Assembly: GCA_002811675.1 (NCBI GenBank) | Contig: PDIM01010350.1 | Location: forward strand, 12,469 to 64,299 | DNA: 51,831 nt | Direction: 5' to 3' | Source: Ichthyosporea sp. XGB-2017a | Lineage: Eukaryota > Opisthokonta > Ichthyosporea | Part shown: in pieces, positions 44,304 through 51,831 of the stretch | Layout: every line of letters begins with the position of its first letter | Position numbering within the stretch: the first letter of the stretch is position 1 | Position numbers and translations under genes: made by a program | Notes under the pieces: model-generated | Told to the model about the DNA's origin: nothing | Seen by the model: only the letters and a program-made list of their open reading frames with translations | Database searches by the model: none

Positions 44304-45146
44304 TCAAAGAGAGACGGTGCCGGTAAATGCAAAATGATCAGACAAAAAGAAACGTGAGGAAGAAGTAGGGTGAGTGAGTGGTTCATCAAGAGCCCGCACA
44401 TTTGTTATTGGAGTTTCTTTCTGGTGAAAGCAGCGTGAAAAAGAACATTTGAACTTGAAAGCTTCGGATCCATGATAGAGATTTCGATATGAGTCCCAAG
44501 TTACTGGTGGTTTTTCCTTGCAACCCAAACCAAAATCAGTTGCCCACGACTTTTCTTCAGTCTTTCGAGTATTCGTATCTCCAATAACACAAAGGAATCG
44601 AGGGGGTCTAGAAATATTTTCTCTACTGAAACTCTTAGCCATAATTGTTTCTTTAACAAGGATGTCCATTTGTCGGTGACGCTCTGTAATCCCTTCCTTG
44701 AACGGGGCAAGATGCACATTTGAAAGGTAAATAGAGCATGAGCTATCACTTAAATCAAAACGTGAAACTACTGCGAAACCATCCAAAGTAAATGCGTCAA
44801 TATAGCGGAAGTGAGGGGAGGAAAGAGGTTCATTAGGCCCATATAAAGGATCTTTAATGAAAGTCTGGATGTGGCCACAGTGGCTTTGGGTTGTGAGTGG
44901 GAGAGGTCTGTACCCTGGAAGGCGAATTGCCGCGGGATCAGGCACTTCCTGCAGATGCACCACCTGGGGAAGTGGATTCAGCTGGGAGGATGGGAGGAGG
45001 AGAGCTTGAAGATAAGCGAGGGAGTCTTGTGGGGACCATGATGGGGGCGCCTGTGCTGAAGGCTGAAGGAGAGAGACGTTCCATGAGAGAAAGGAAATGG
45101 TTGAGGATCCTAGACTTGTTAGGCAAGACGCAGTAGAGGTGACCAT
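44304..45146 (-). CDS. endonuclease/exonuclease/phosphatase protein, TDP2-like
   Basis: 280 aa from the ATG at 45146; a longer frame to 45365 starts with GTG and would leave almost no 5' space for the divergent gene. The EEP-fold motifs are in order: SFLSWNVSLL (Asn), VVHLQEV (Glu), YLSNVHL (Asn-x-His), VIGDTNTR (Asp-x-Asn) and LSDHFAF (Asp-His). All catalytic positions are present. The GDTN form followed later by a TWDSYRN segment is most like TDP2, which removes trapped topoisomerase II from DNA 5' ends. The usual FDR triplet near the end reads FSR here. A general phosphodiesterase of the same fold cannot be excluded. Confidence 0.82.
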   Translation of the reverse strand: MVTSTASCLTSLGSSTISFLSWNVSLLQPSAQAPPSWSPQDSLAYLQALLLPSSQLNPLPQVVHLQEVPDPAAIRLPGYRPLPLTTQSHCGHIQTFIKDPLYGPNEPLSSPHFRYIDAFTLDGFAVVSRFDLSDSSCSIYLSNVHLAPFKEGITERHRQMDILVKETIMAKSFSRENISRPPRFLCVIGDTNTRKTEEKSWATDFGLGCKEKPPVTWDSYRNLYHGSEAFKFKCSFSRCFHQKETPITNVRALDEPLTHPTSSSRFFLSDHFAFTGTVSL

Positions 45147-45607
45147 AATGAATAAAGAGAAAACCACTAAAAGTGGAGCTTTATGATTTATGAAAGAGCA
45201 GCTGAGAAGTGAAGGAAGCAGGAGGTCCCTCACCTTCAGGGGGCAAAGCTCCTTGGGGAAAGGGACAAAGTCATAAACCCTTGCAGTCTGCTGGAGGGAG
45301 GGAGGTACACGTGGACAAGAATCATTCTCCCCTAGCCCCTTCACCTTGGGCTGCAAATTCCACACATAACTTTTATTATCATCATACTTTATGCAGGGCC
45401 AGCTGATAGATCATGGTCGCTGATTATGGGTGTCTGCTGCACTTAAAAATTATTCCCTCCTTCCCTCCCTCCTCTAACTGTGGTGTTGCTGTGTCCCTCT
45501 CCATCCAGATTAAGAAGAAGAGGAGGAAGAACAAGAATACCACAGAGTTTGTGGCCTCGAAAGTGATATTTCATGCATTAAAGAAGAGAAACAAACAACC
45601 AAGCAAC
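45147..45607. promoter_or_regulatory. divergent 5' region: TDP2-like / two-TM protein
   Basis: 461 bases containing ACACGTGG near 45308. Both genes have in-frame extensions into this stretch (GTG-started on the minus strand, ATG at 45413 on the plus strand), but they look like leader sequence. Confidence 0.35.
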
Positions 45608-46987
45608 ATGGTGTTGATTGACTCAAATAACAGCACCTCAAGGCATGGAAAGAAGAAGAGCAAATGGCTCGCTGTGTATTTTGCACTTTTTACTTTGTTT
45701 GCTATTCTTTGTCTATTCAATGGGGAGGGAATTAAGGCATCTAAAATCCTTTCCTCGTCTAAAGCAGAAGAGTTATCTCCTCTGGAAGTTGACGAAAGAA
45801 GAGCAGACCAGCAAGATGTAGAAACTGTAGGCGAGGAAATTGCGGAAAGGAAACAGTCGAGTCAGGATCAAGGGCAGCAAGGAGACAAAAAGAAGATTTA
45901 TAAACCACGCTATGCAGATTTAAAATTGGAATTTGATTGCTCTTCTTTTGGGAAAAACGAGATTGATTATTTTTCTGTTTTCAACTCCAACCCAGAAGAG
46001 GGGAAAGAAGAACATCAACAATATGATCGTCTGTTGAGAGAAATACTTTTGATTTTGTATAATGTTGAAAGCCGTGTTTATAGTAATAGTTATAACAACT
46101 TTGACTCTGGGACAACAAATTCCTGTATGGTGCAGGTTAGCATATCTCGTCGAGATAATCTCACTGAATATGGCGCTGCAAAGAGGATCAAAGAGAAAGT
46201 AAGGTCCCTTTATTCTTCTTATCCCTCTACTTCTTCTTTTGACTTTAGCAGGAACTCAATTCGTAAGTTTCTAAAGAGCTCTTATTTTCGCCTTGGATAT
46301 TTTAAGTTTCTTTCATCATCAAATACAAAAGAAAATAGACGTTGTGAGATTGAAATAGGCAAATTTGGACTGTATCATGTATTTAAAAAATTGTCATCCG
46401 AAGACGAATTGTCAAAGCATTCCAACGAAAGTGATGACGATTTTACTGTGACTGCTCCACGCGTATGCGGGAAAGAAATAGATTTGCTTTCCGGAAGTGA
46501 TTTATTTGAAAGAAATTCGTATCTGATTGCGAAAACGTATCAATTGAGACAATTAATGCCTGTAACGGTTATAATGAAGTGTCCTTCTTTTGATGACTTG
46601 ATTACTTGGGACGGAAAATGCCACGGCTTAGATGAACATGAAGAAGAAGAATCGAGGCGGGTAGTGAGGAGTAGACTGGATACTGATGAAGAAGATGTGC
46701 AGCACTGCACCGCTGCTGATCTAGACGATCCTTCTTCGCCATGTGGCAAAGGCCCTAGCGAAAATACAAAAGGAACAGAAGTTAAAAGCCAAAGATTGAA
46801 AGCGCGGGACTATGATACCAGTGTGGCGTATGCACTGTACAGCGGACAGGAAACCCTTGAAGGGCGAAAATGGAGCTGGGTAATGAAAGGTGCTGGGGTG
46901 GCGTTTCTGATTGGAACACTCCTTCTTTTCACTGCCTCTCAGAAGAGAACACAGATGGATTTAGAATACATTGCTCAGATGGAGTAA
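45608..46987 (+). CDS. two-TM (ER/endomembrane) protein of unknown family
   Basis: 459 aa from the ATG at 45608, which has a good context (AACATGG). An in-frame ATG at 45413 would add 65 low-complexity residues and is less likely. A Lys-rich stretch and hydrophobic segment at about 20-38 (WLAVYFALFTLFAILCLF) form a signal anchor or signal peptide. A second hydrophobic segment at about 425-443 (VMKGAGVAFLIGTLLLFTA) precedes a short charged tail. The 380-residue middle is charged with a few cysteines, probably lumenal. A Ser/Tyr/Asn-rich central part (RVYSNSYNNF) has no motif I recognise. I can offer no function; the topology suggests an endomembrane protein. Confidence 0.78.
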   Translation: MVLIDSNNSTSRHGKKKSKWLAVYFALFTLFAILCLFNGEGIKASKILSSSKAEELSPLEVDERRADQQDVETVGEEIAERKQSSQDQGQQGDKKKIYKPRYADLKLEFDCSSFGKNEIDYFSVFNSNPEEGKEEHQQYDRLLREILLILYNVESRVYSNSYNNFDSGTTNSCMVQVSISRRDNLTEYGAAKRIKEKVRSLYSSYPSTSSFDFSRNSIRKFLKSSYFRLGYFKFLSSSNTKENRRCEIEIGKFGLYHVFKKLSSEDELSKHSNESDDDFTVTAPRVCGKEIDLLSGSDLFERNSYLIAKTYQLRQLMPVTVIMKCPSFDDLITWDGKCHGLDEHEEEESRRVVRSRLDTDEEDVQHCTAADLDDPSSPCGKGPSENTKGTEVKSQRLKARDYDTSVAYALYSGQETLEGRKWSWVMKGAGVAFLIGTLLLFTASQKRTQMDLEYIAQME

Positions 46988-47711
46988 GGTCGAAAGGTCA
47001 GTCAAAGGGCCTCAAATCACTTTAGGGAGAGGAAAACATCGCAAAAGTCAAGCTCATAGCAGAAAAGCAGCATCATGGGGTTGTATTTGGGTGTATGAAA
47101 TAAACGAAAGAGACTTTTTTTTCTTGGGCCAAAAGTCCCACCAAAGAAACATTTATTTTTTTCTTTTTTCCCGCCAAAAAAGAAACCCCAAAAAGTTCTT
47201 CCTTGAAAGAAGGGGCTTAATTCTTAATTCCCGCTTCTCTTAGAAATGACAATAATGAACAGGAGTAGAAAACAGCCAGCGCAGCACAAGGGACTCATAG
47301 CTAGAGACTGCTTCTCTTAGAAATGACAATAATGAACAGGAGTAGAAAACAGCCAGCGCAGCACAAGGGACTCATAGCTAGAGACTGCTTCAGGGAAAGT
47401 TCTTTCCAGGTACACCCTTGTTCCGTCAGACCGCACATGGATACAGACAGGGACACTGAACAGTCCGTCTATCTGCGTTCGCCCACGTACCCACACAACG
47501 CAAACGCCTTGGACTTGCCAAAACGAAGATCAAATGCGATGGGGGACTTATGTCCACACTGAATACTCTGTCTCCAGTAGCCGACTTGAATATCTGCATG
47601 GTTGATATTTCCAAAGTCTACGGAAGTGTCTGAGCCATCGTAAGGGGCATCTGACTATTGCTCATACTGCTTGGCATAGGCTTGTGGACTAATTCTCCCA
47701 TCGGATACGAA
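46988..47711. other. spacer with tandem duplication and possible coding remnant
   Basis: No intact gene. It holds an exact 77-bp tandem duplication (listed separately). On the minus strand, directly after and in frame with the DDA1 stop, a protein-like stretch continues at 47472-47654 (GYWRQSIQCGHKSPIAFDL), interrupted by TAG at 47655-47657 and TAG at 47469-47471. A second frame then continues to about 47240 (VPVCIHVRSDGTRVYLERTF). This may be a decayed gene or chance. Confidence 0.3.
47233..47390. repeat. exact 77-bp tandem duplication
   Basis: Copies at 47233-47309 and 47310-47386 are identical by eye, and four bases of a third copy follow. Lack of divergence points to a recent duplication or an assembly artefact. 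Each copy includes ATAGCTAG. Confidence 0.93.
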
Positions 47712-48332
47712 TTAATCAAGTTTCGGGTGCTTGGGGTGTCTTGCCTCTACCTCTGACTCCGCACTGTCTACTTGTCCCCCCTGCACACCCTCCCTACTCG
47801 TCCCGCGAGAGGATGTTCCTGCCATTCCCTCGTTAAACATTTCCGAAGCAGGCCTTTTGTGCCCCGAACCATCTTCACTTTCCCCATCCCCACCCTCAGC
47901 ACTTGCTTTGTCTTTACCTCGCCCACCCGCACCTTTTCTCCCATTATCCAGTTGGGAGTAGAAATGCCTCAATAGTATGTTAGTCTTTTCGGTGCTGATA
48001 ACTTGGTGTAGAGGAGGAGCGGTGTGTTCATGTGTAGGAGTATAAACGGATGCTTTCGGAATCTAATAATTAATGAATTAGCACCTATAAAGCGTTTGAA
48101 AAAGAAAATAAACGAAAGCAAAGAAACTTACAGTTGATGCGTGAGTGTCAGAGTGGCTTTTCTTATTATGCATATATGCAAAGTTTTTTTGATTGCGGGA
48201 GGGAAGGCTCCCTAGAATAGACGAAAATGAAGAAGAAGAAGAAGAAGACTTTCATTTCATTTTTAAAGGAACACACAGTGTTAATTGTATGATCATATAG
48301 TCAAAAAAAAAGCAGTGAGAAATACGCACCAT
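47712..48332 (-). CDS. DDA1: DDA1, DDB1/DET1-associated protein (three exons)
   Basis: Spliced model on the minus strand: the ATG alone at 48332-48330, intron 48329-48249 (GTGCGT...AAAG, 81 bases), exon 48248-48132, intron 48131-48063 (GTAAGT...TTAG, 69 bases), exon 48062-47712; 156 aa, all phase 0. After a poly-Ser start the protein reads ILGSLPSRNQKNFA, then VYTPTHEHTAPPLHQVIST and EKTNILLRHFYSQLDN, a clear match to DDA1 (plant: LGDLPS..., THNRTLPPPDQVITTE). The C-terminus is acidic and Gly-rich with a KRPASE motif as in the plant form. DDA1 binds DDB1 in CUL4 ubiquitin ligases and works with DET1 in protein degradation. The second exon is the least certain because its acceptor is weak. It is divergent from the AidB-like gene. 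Confidence 0.88.
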
Positions 48333-48847
48333 ATTGCTTCACAAACTAGAGCAACTCCAATATTGAAAGCACACGAATGAATGAATCTGGCAATAAGTTA
48401 CACGAAAGCTCTTACAGACGCGTTGTTCTCCGGGGACAGATATGGTAAAGAGGGATTTCGATTTTGACGGCTCAACTTTGATCTGCTGAAATAGCTACCC
48501 TGCTGCAAACCTTTGGTGGTTCATACAGAAGCAGCCGTCTTACTCAATGGACTCCGCTCCTCTTGCTTGCAGCAGCAGAAGCCAGAAGGCCGGGATCATC
48601 CGTTGCCACAGGGAGGGGATCAGGGATAGGGTTACGCATAGTCTATAATATTCACCCAACTCACGCAGGGCCCAGGGCCAGAGTCCCCAGAGTCCAGAGG
48701 GCAGAGAGTTGAGAGGCCAGAGGCCAGAGGGAGTCGGGACAACTGACAAGTCCCAACACTCAACAGCTATGAGCTACATAGCTGACCTTGGTAGAGAGTG
48801 AATAAATTGAAATAGCGTAGGATTGAATTTCCAATCGTGGGAGGAAT
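48333..48847. promoter_or_regulatory. divergent 5' region: DDA1 / AidB-like
   Basis: 515 bases, no gene. CAACAGCTATGAGCTACATA at about 48760-48779, followed by GCTGACC, sits just upstream of the AidB-like start. A CAGAGTCC/CAGAGGGC-type purine-rich run lies at 48670-48735. Confidence 0.35.
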
Positions 48848-50689
48848 ATGGCAAGCGTTCGAGCATTTCGGAAGTGTGGGCCAGCGGGGCGTATATTGGA
48901 TTGCTCATTTGCTACAAGTGGTGATTTGAAGGAGCGTTTTTCTACGGTGACCGGGTGTCGAAGTTATGGAGGCAAAAATGCATCTGTTAATCAAGTGCCT
49001 CCTTTAGAAAACTATAATATATTCACCAGTGATCTACCTCTTCAGACTTATACGAAGACATTTTCGAACAAGAAAAATGATATTGAAGCTGAAAATGTCC
49101 TTTCAGAAATTGGAAAAGCTTTGGGAACAAAGGAATATCTTGAGCATGGTAGATTAGCCAATGCGCACCCCCCGTTACTTAAAGCATACGACCGATATGG
49201 AAATCGCATTAATGAAGCTGAATTCCATCCTTCCTATCATTCATTGATGAAATTTGCCATGGAGAATAAGATTCATTGCCTTCCGTGGAGCCGCGAAGAA
49301 GAAAGTGAGGAAAGGCCTGGCAGCCATGTATCACGCTCAGCTTTGATGTACATGCTTAACCAAGTAGAGTCTGGCGTTTGCTGTCCTATTAGTATGACCT
49401 ATGCTGTTGTTCCAGTGCTCCGGGAGCACATGGAGGCTTTCCCAAAGGACGACTATGTGCAGGGGTGGCTTTCTCTTTTAACTCACGGAAGCTATGATGG
49501 TCGTAATATACCATCATTTGAAAAGAATAGTGTTACATTTGGAATGGCAATGACTGAAAAACAAGGAGGCTCAGATGTTCAGGCCAATGTCACATACGCA
49601 ATTCCATTGGAATCGGGAAATCAAACTGGTGGGCGGGAATTCGTTTTACATGGGCATAAGTGGTTTTGTTCAGCCCCAATGTGTGATGCCTTCCTGACTT
49701 TGGCAAAAGTGTCGAATCCGGAGAGTGGGTCTTTGGGAGGGGATAGAGTCTCATGTTTTTTGGTGCCGCGCTGGACTCCAAATGGAAACCGCAATCGAAT
49801 GGACGTTATGCGATTGAAGGAAAAAATGGGAAATAGGTCGAACGCTTCTTCAGAAATAGAATATAATGGGGCATGGGCTGTGATGTTGGGGCCTGAAGGT
49901 AGAGGTGTTCAAACAATAATTGAAATGGTTCATCACACACGGCTTGACTGTTTGGTGTGTTCGTCAAGCTTTATGAGGCAAGCTACTTCACTTGCTATTC
50001 ATCATGCTACTTATCGAAAAGTTTTTGGGAGATTGATTATTGAACAGCCTATCATGCAAAATGTGCTGGCAGACATAGCTCTAGAAACGGAAGCAGCTGC
50101 CATTCTTGCTTTTCGGGTTGCTCAAACTTTTGACTCAACGAATGAAAGGGAAAAGAAGCTTGGGCGTATAGCAACTGCAGTTGCCAAGTACTTTATTTGC
50201 AAAAAGGCACCAACTCTTGTATATGAAGCGATGGAGTGTCATGGTGGAAATGGGTATGTTGAAGAAGCACCACTAGCGCGACTGTACAGAGAAGCTCCAT
50301 TGCCTTCGATTTGGGAGGGCAGTGGGAATGTCATTTGTCTTGATGTACTCCGCGCAGTCAGAAAAGACCCAGGAACCATTCAAATATTATTAGAATACTT
50401 GAGGGATTATTCCACCACAAACGAAACGTACACTAAATCCTATCTTTCTCTTGAAAGGGACATAAAAGCTATGGAAAGGGATACAATTCCTAGTGATATT
50501 CGAAGTATAGTTGATCGAATGGCTATTGTGTTGCAAGCACGACTGCTACTTGAGCATTCACCGGCTTTTATATCAGAGTGTTTTGTTGAAAGCAGGCTTT
50601 CACAGAATCTCAGGGGCATGAATTATGGGACACTACCCAGCTCATTTAACTTCCCGAAAATCATCAGGAGAGCCTCCCCAAACCAGTGA
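48848..50689 (+). CDS. AidB-like acyl-CoA dehydrogenase family protein
   Basis: 613 aa, one exon. It is a flavoprotein of the acyl-CoA dehydrogenase fold. Diagnostic AidB-type motifs are PPLENYNIFTSDLPLQ (about 51-66), FHPSYHSLM, MTEKQGGSDV (235-244), LKEKMGNRSNASSE and SIWEGSGNVICLDVLR with E490. The MTEKQGGSDV motif lies at the FAD/substrate site. In bacteria AidB protects DNA during alkylation stress; homologues here may instead act on acyl-CoAs. The first 40 residues (basic, VRAFRKCG, then RFSTVTGCRSY) resemble a mitochondrial presequence, so action in mitochondria is inferred. The substrate is unknown. No intron is seen. Confidence 0.93.
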   Translation: MASVRAFRKCGPAGRILDCSFATSGDLKERFSTVTGCRSYGGKNASVNQVPPLENYNIFTSDLPLQTYTKTFSNKKNDIEAENVLSEIGKALGTKEYLEHGRLANAHPPLLKAYDRYGNRINEAEFHPSYHSLMKFAMENKIHCLPWSREEESEERPGSHVSRSALMYMLNQVESGVCCPISMTYAVVPVLREHMEAFPKDDYVQGWLSLLTHGSYDGRNIPSFEKNSVTFGMAMTEKQGGSDVQANVTYAIPLESGNQTGGREFVLHGHKWFCSAPMCDAFLTLAKVSNPESGSLGGDRVSCFLVPRWTPNGNRNRMDVMRLKEKMGNRSNASSEIEYNGAWAVMLGPEGRGVQTIIEMVHHTRLDCLVCSSSFMRQATSLAIHHATYRKVFGRLIIEQPIMQNVLADIALETEAAAILAFRVAQTFDSTNEREKKLGRIATAVAKYFICKKAPTLVYEAMECHGGNGYVEEAPLARLYREAPLPSIWEGSGNVICLDVLRAVRKDPGTIQILLEYLRDYSTTNETYTKSYLSLERDIKAMERDTIPSDIRSIVDRMAIVLQARLLLEHSPAFISECFVESRLSQNLRGMNYGTLPSSFNFPKIIRRASPNQ

Positions 50690-51390
50690 GATGGTACAAA
50701 GTCACTAGAAAACGCGGTTTTTACTTTAAATATATACTTTAGCATGTTTAGAGTGTGTTTATGGAAATTGGAAGTCAATTGTTGGAAGCATAAATAAAGA
50801 GCTGTATCAGACATCAGTAAAGGTTATTGCTTACTACATATTACCTAACTAATAAGTCCCCGGAGCGACATGTCGTTGACTCCCAAAAAAGGAAATTCAC
50901 GATATGGCGGGAAGCGAAAACCGCATGGTTGGACTATGATGTCGTGTGGCCCTCGTTTTGTTTGCTTATTATTAATATAATTATATGTAGGATCAAGGAT
51001 GTTTGTTTTATTTTTTCTATGCTTATCAATAGAAAGAAATTCAGAGCGACGGATACATAGTGAAGCCCAGTATAAATATGAAAAGTGGCGTATACAGCCA
51101 TAACCCCATGACGGATAGGCCAAAACACCCGAGAAAAGAAGAATAAGTCTAGTAGAAAAATACATAATTTATTTATTGAAACCATCATATATACCAAACA
51201 CCTACAAGGGTATGTAAATAAATAAGAAAAAAAGCAAAGACCCCAGTCCCCACCTTTATATCCTGAAGGACGGGCTAAAATATGAGGGAAATTAAAAAAA
51301 GAGTTGAAAAAGAAAAATACAAATATATAATGTTGTACTTGTACTGTGTACAGTGCACAGTGTACTTTGTCCTGTGTCTTTAGGGTTAAA
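50690..51390. other. gene-free 3' region
   Basis: Only short frames without recognisable content. AT-rich, with a GTACTTGTACTGTGTACAG stretch near 51337 that is locally self-complementary. Confidence 0.5.
50793..50798 (+). terminator. poly(A) signal of the AidB-like gene
   Basis: AATAAA 103 bases past the stop. Confidence 0.5.
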
Positions 51391-51496
51391 AGAACATATT
51401 CTGCGTGACATATTCTGCGGGACAAATTCTGCACGCAGAATGTGTCAAAAAAGGGAGAATTCTGCGGACTGCGGGCATATTCTGCGAGCGCGTGGT
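51391..51496. repeat. dispersed repeat copy A (ATTCTGCG-type units)
   Basis: Built from 14-base units of the form ACATATTCTGCGNG followed by an inverted unit (ATTCTGCACGCAGAAT) and a shared tail ending GCGAGCGCGTGGT. Copy B begins 260 bases later and shares the same order of parts. Confidence 0.9.
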
Positions 51497-51631
51497 AAAC
51501 GGCGGGAATGGGGTTAAAGCTTACCTTTGAGTTTCCTCAAATATTTTGCCACAATAGCTCTACGTTTTCCTAAAGAGCACAAGAACCTACCAACCGGAGT
51601 AGTACCTTATGGGCAACCACCATCCGCACGC

Positions 51632-51666
51632 ACGCAGAATGTGTTCCAAAAGAACATATTCTGCGT
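51632..51666. repeat. hairpin-forming inverted repeat
   Basis: Arms 51632-51646 and 51652-51666 (15 bases each) pair with a single G-T wobble around a five-base loop. It forms the left edge of repeat copy B. Confidence 0.9.
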
Positions 51667-51763
51667 GACATATTCTGCGAGACATATTCTGCGAGACAAA
51701 TTCTGCGCGCAGAATGTGTCAAAAAAGGGCAAATTTTGCGGGCATATTCTGCGAGCGCGTGGT
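51651..51763. repeat. dispersed repeat copy B
   Basis: Same structure as copy A but with one extra 14-base unit and a perfect palindrome ATTCTGCGCGCAGAAT. It ends with the same GCGAGCGCGTGGT tail. Confidence 0.9.
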
Positions 51764-51831
51764 GTATAGGCATAAGTTCAGTTTGAAAGGAATGATATGT
51801 CCAATGGTAAAAAAGTTGCGGATGATGGAGA

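Noticed and set aside
44102-44326. 74-codon plus frame
   Set aside because: Overlaps the TDP2-like coding end; no family resemblance.
45147-45365. N-terminal extension of the TDP2-like protein
   Set aside because: Begins with GTG and would leave no room for the promoter of the divergent gene.
45413-45607. 65-residue N-terminal extension of the two-TM protein
   Set aside because: Low complexity, and the downstream ATG has a better context and sits just before the signal anchor.
47469-47490. 22-base micro-intron to fix the frame after DDA1
   Set aside because: All other introns here are 69 bases or longer; a frameshifted remnant is simpler.

Overview
This is nuclear DNA from a eukaryote. It holds 22 protein genes that I can support. 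The evidence is GT-AG introns, AATAAA-type poly(A) signals just past many stop codons, and a gene set found only in eukaryotes: an NDR-family kinase, a GRIP-domain golgin, a CAP-Gly protein, DNA2, NOP56, Notchless (NLE1), the decapping exonuclease DXO/RAI1 and DDA1. The genome is compact and intron-poor. Most genes are one open frame and the rest have 1-4 introns of about 70-250 bases. Intergenic DNA is AT-rich with simple repeats. The lineage cannot be fixed by eye. Intron scarcity suggests a unicellular alga or protist. DDA1 looks closest to the plant form, while a DUF2045 (KIAA0930-like) gene argues against a land plant. I see no bacterial genes, CRISPR arrays, tRNAs, rRNAs or transposase genes.

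Layout. 1-783: poly-A scaffold edge and leader. 784-2919 (+): membrane-anchored gamma-glutamyltransferase. 3039-4247 (-): DXO/RAI1. 5412-6233 (+): unrecognised secreted protein. 6520-8643 (+): cysteinyl-tRNA synthetase. 8780-12190 (-): CAP-Gly coiled-coil protein. 12191-14905: the longest gene-free stretch, with a G-box cluster. 14906-15958 (+): C2H2 protein, one intron. 16140-17402 (-): DUF2045 protein, one intron. 18155-19988 (+): NDR kinase, five exons. 20128-21058: assembly gap. 22112-23494 (+): ankyrin protein with a CaaX end. 23577-26485 (-): GRIP golgin, three exons. 26973-31574 (+): DNA2. 31641-32897 (-): saccharopine dehydrogenase-like oxidoreductase. 33492-35021 (+): NLE1. 35334-37070 (-): NOP56. 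37668-38609 (+): FKBP-TPR. 38938-39427 (+): pterin carbinolamine dehydratase. 39866-42129 (+): zinc fingers plus BRCT. 42397-43833 (-): ABHD18-like. 44304-45146 (-): TDP2-like. 45608-46987 (+): unrecognised two-TM protein. 47712-48332 (-): DDA1, three exons. 48848-50689 (+): AidB-like acyl-CoA dehydrogenase. 50690-51831: repeat-rich end.

Organisation. Strand alternates almost perfectly (16 of 21 neighbouring pairs switch). This gives eight head-to-head pairs with shared 5' regions and eight tail-to-tail pairs with 3' gaps as small as 66 bases. The genes are mostly housekeeping and do not form one pathway, although NLE1 and NOP56 (ribosome assembly) are neighbours.

Most notable observations. 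Two genes (NOP56 and DDA1) have an intron directly after the ATG. Three genes have the stop codon nested inside the poly(A) hexamer. AGCT palindromes cluster in intergenic DNA. A dispersed 14-bp-unit hairpin repeat lies at the right end. I found no clearly novel multi-gene system; the best candidates for new biology are the two unrecognised membrane/secretory proteins and the zinc-finger-BRCT protein.
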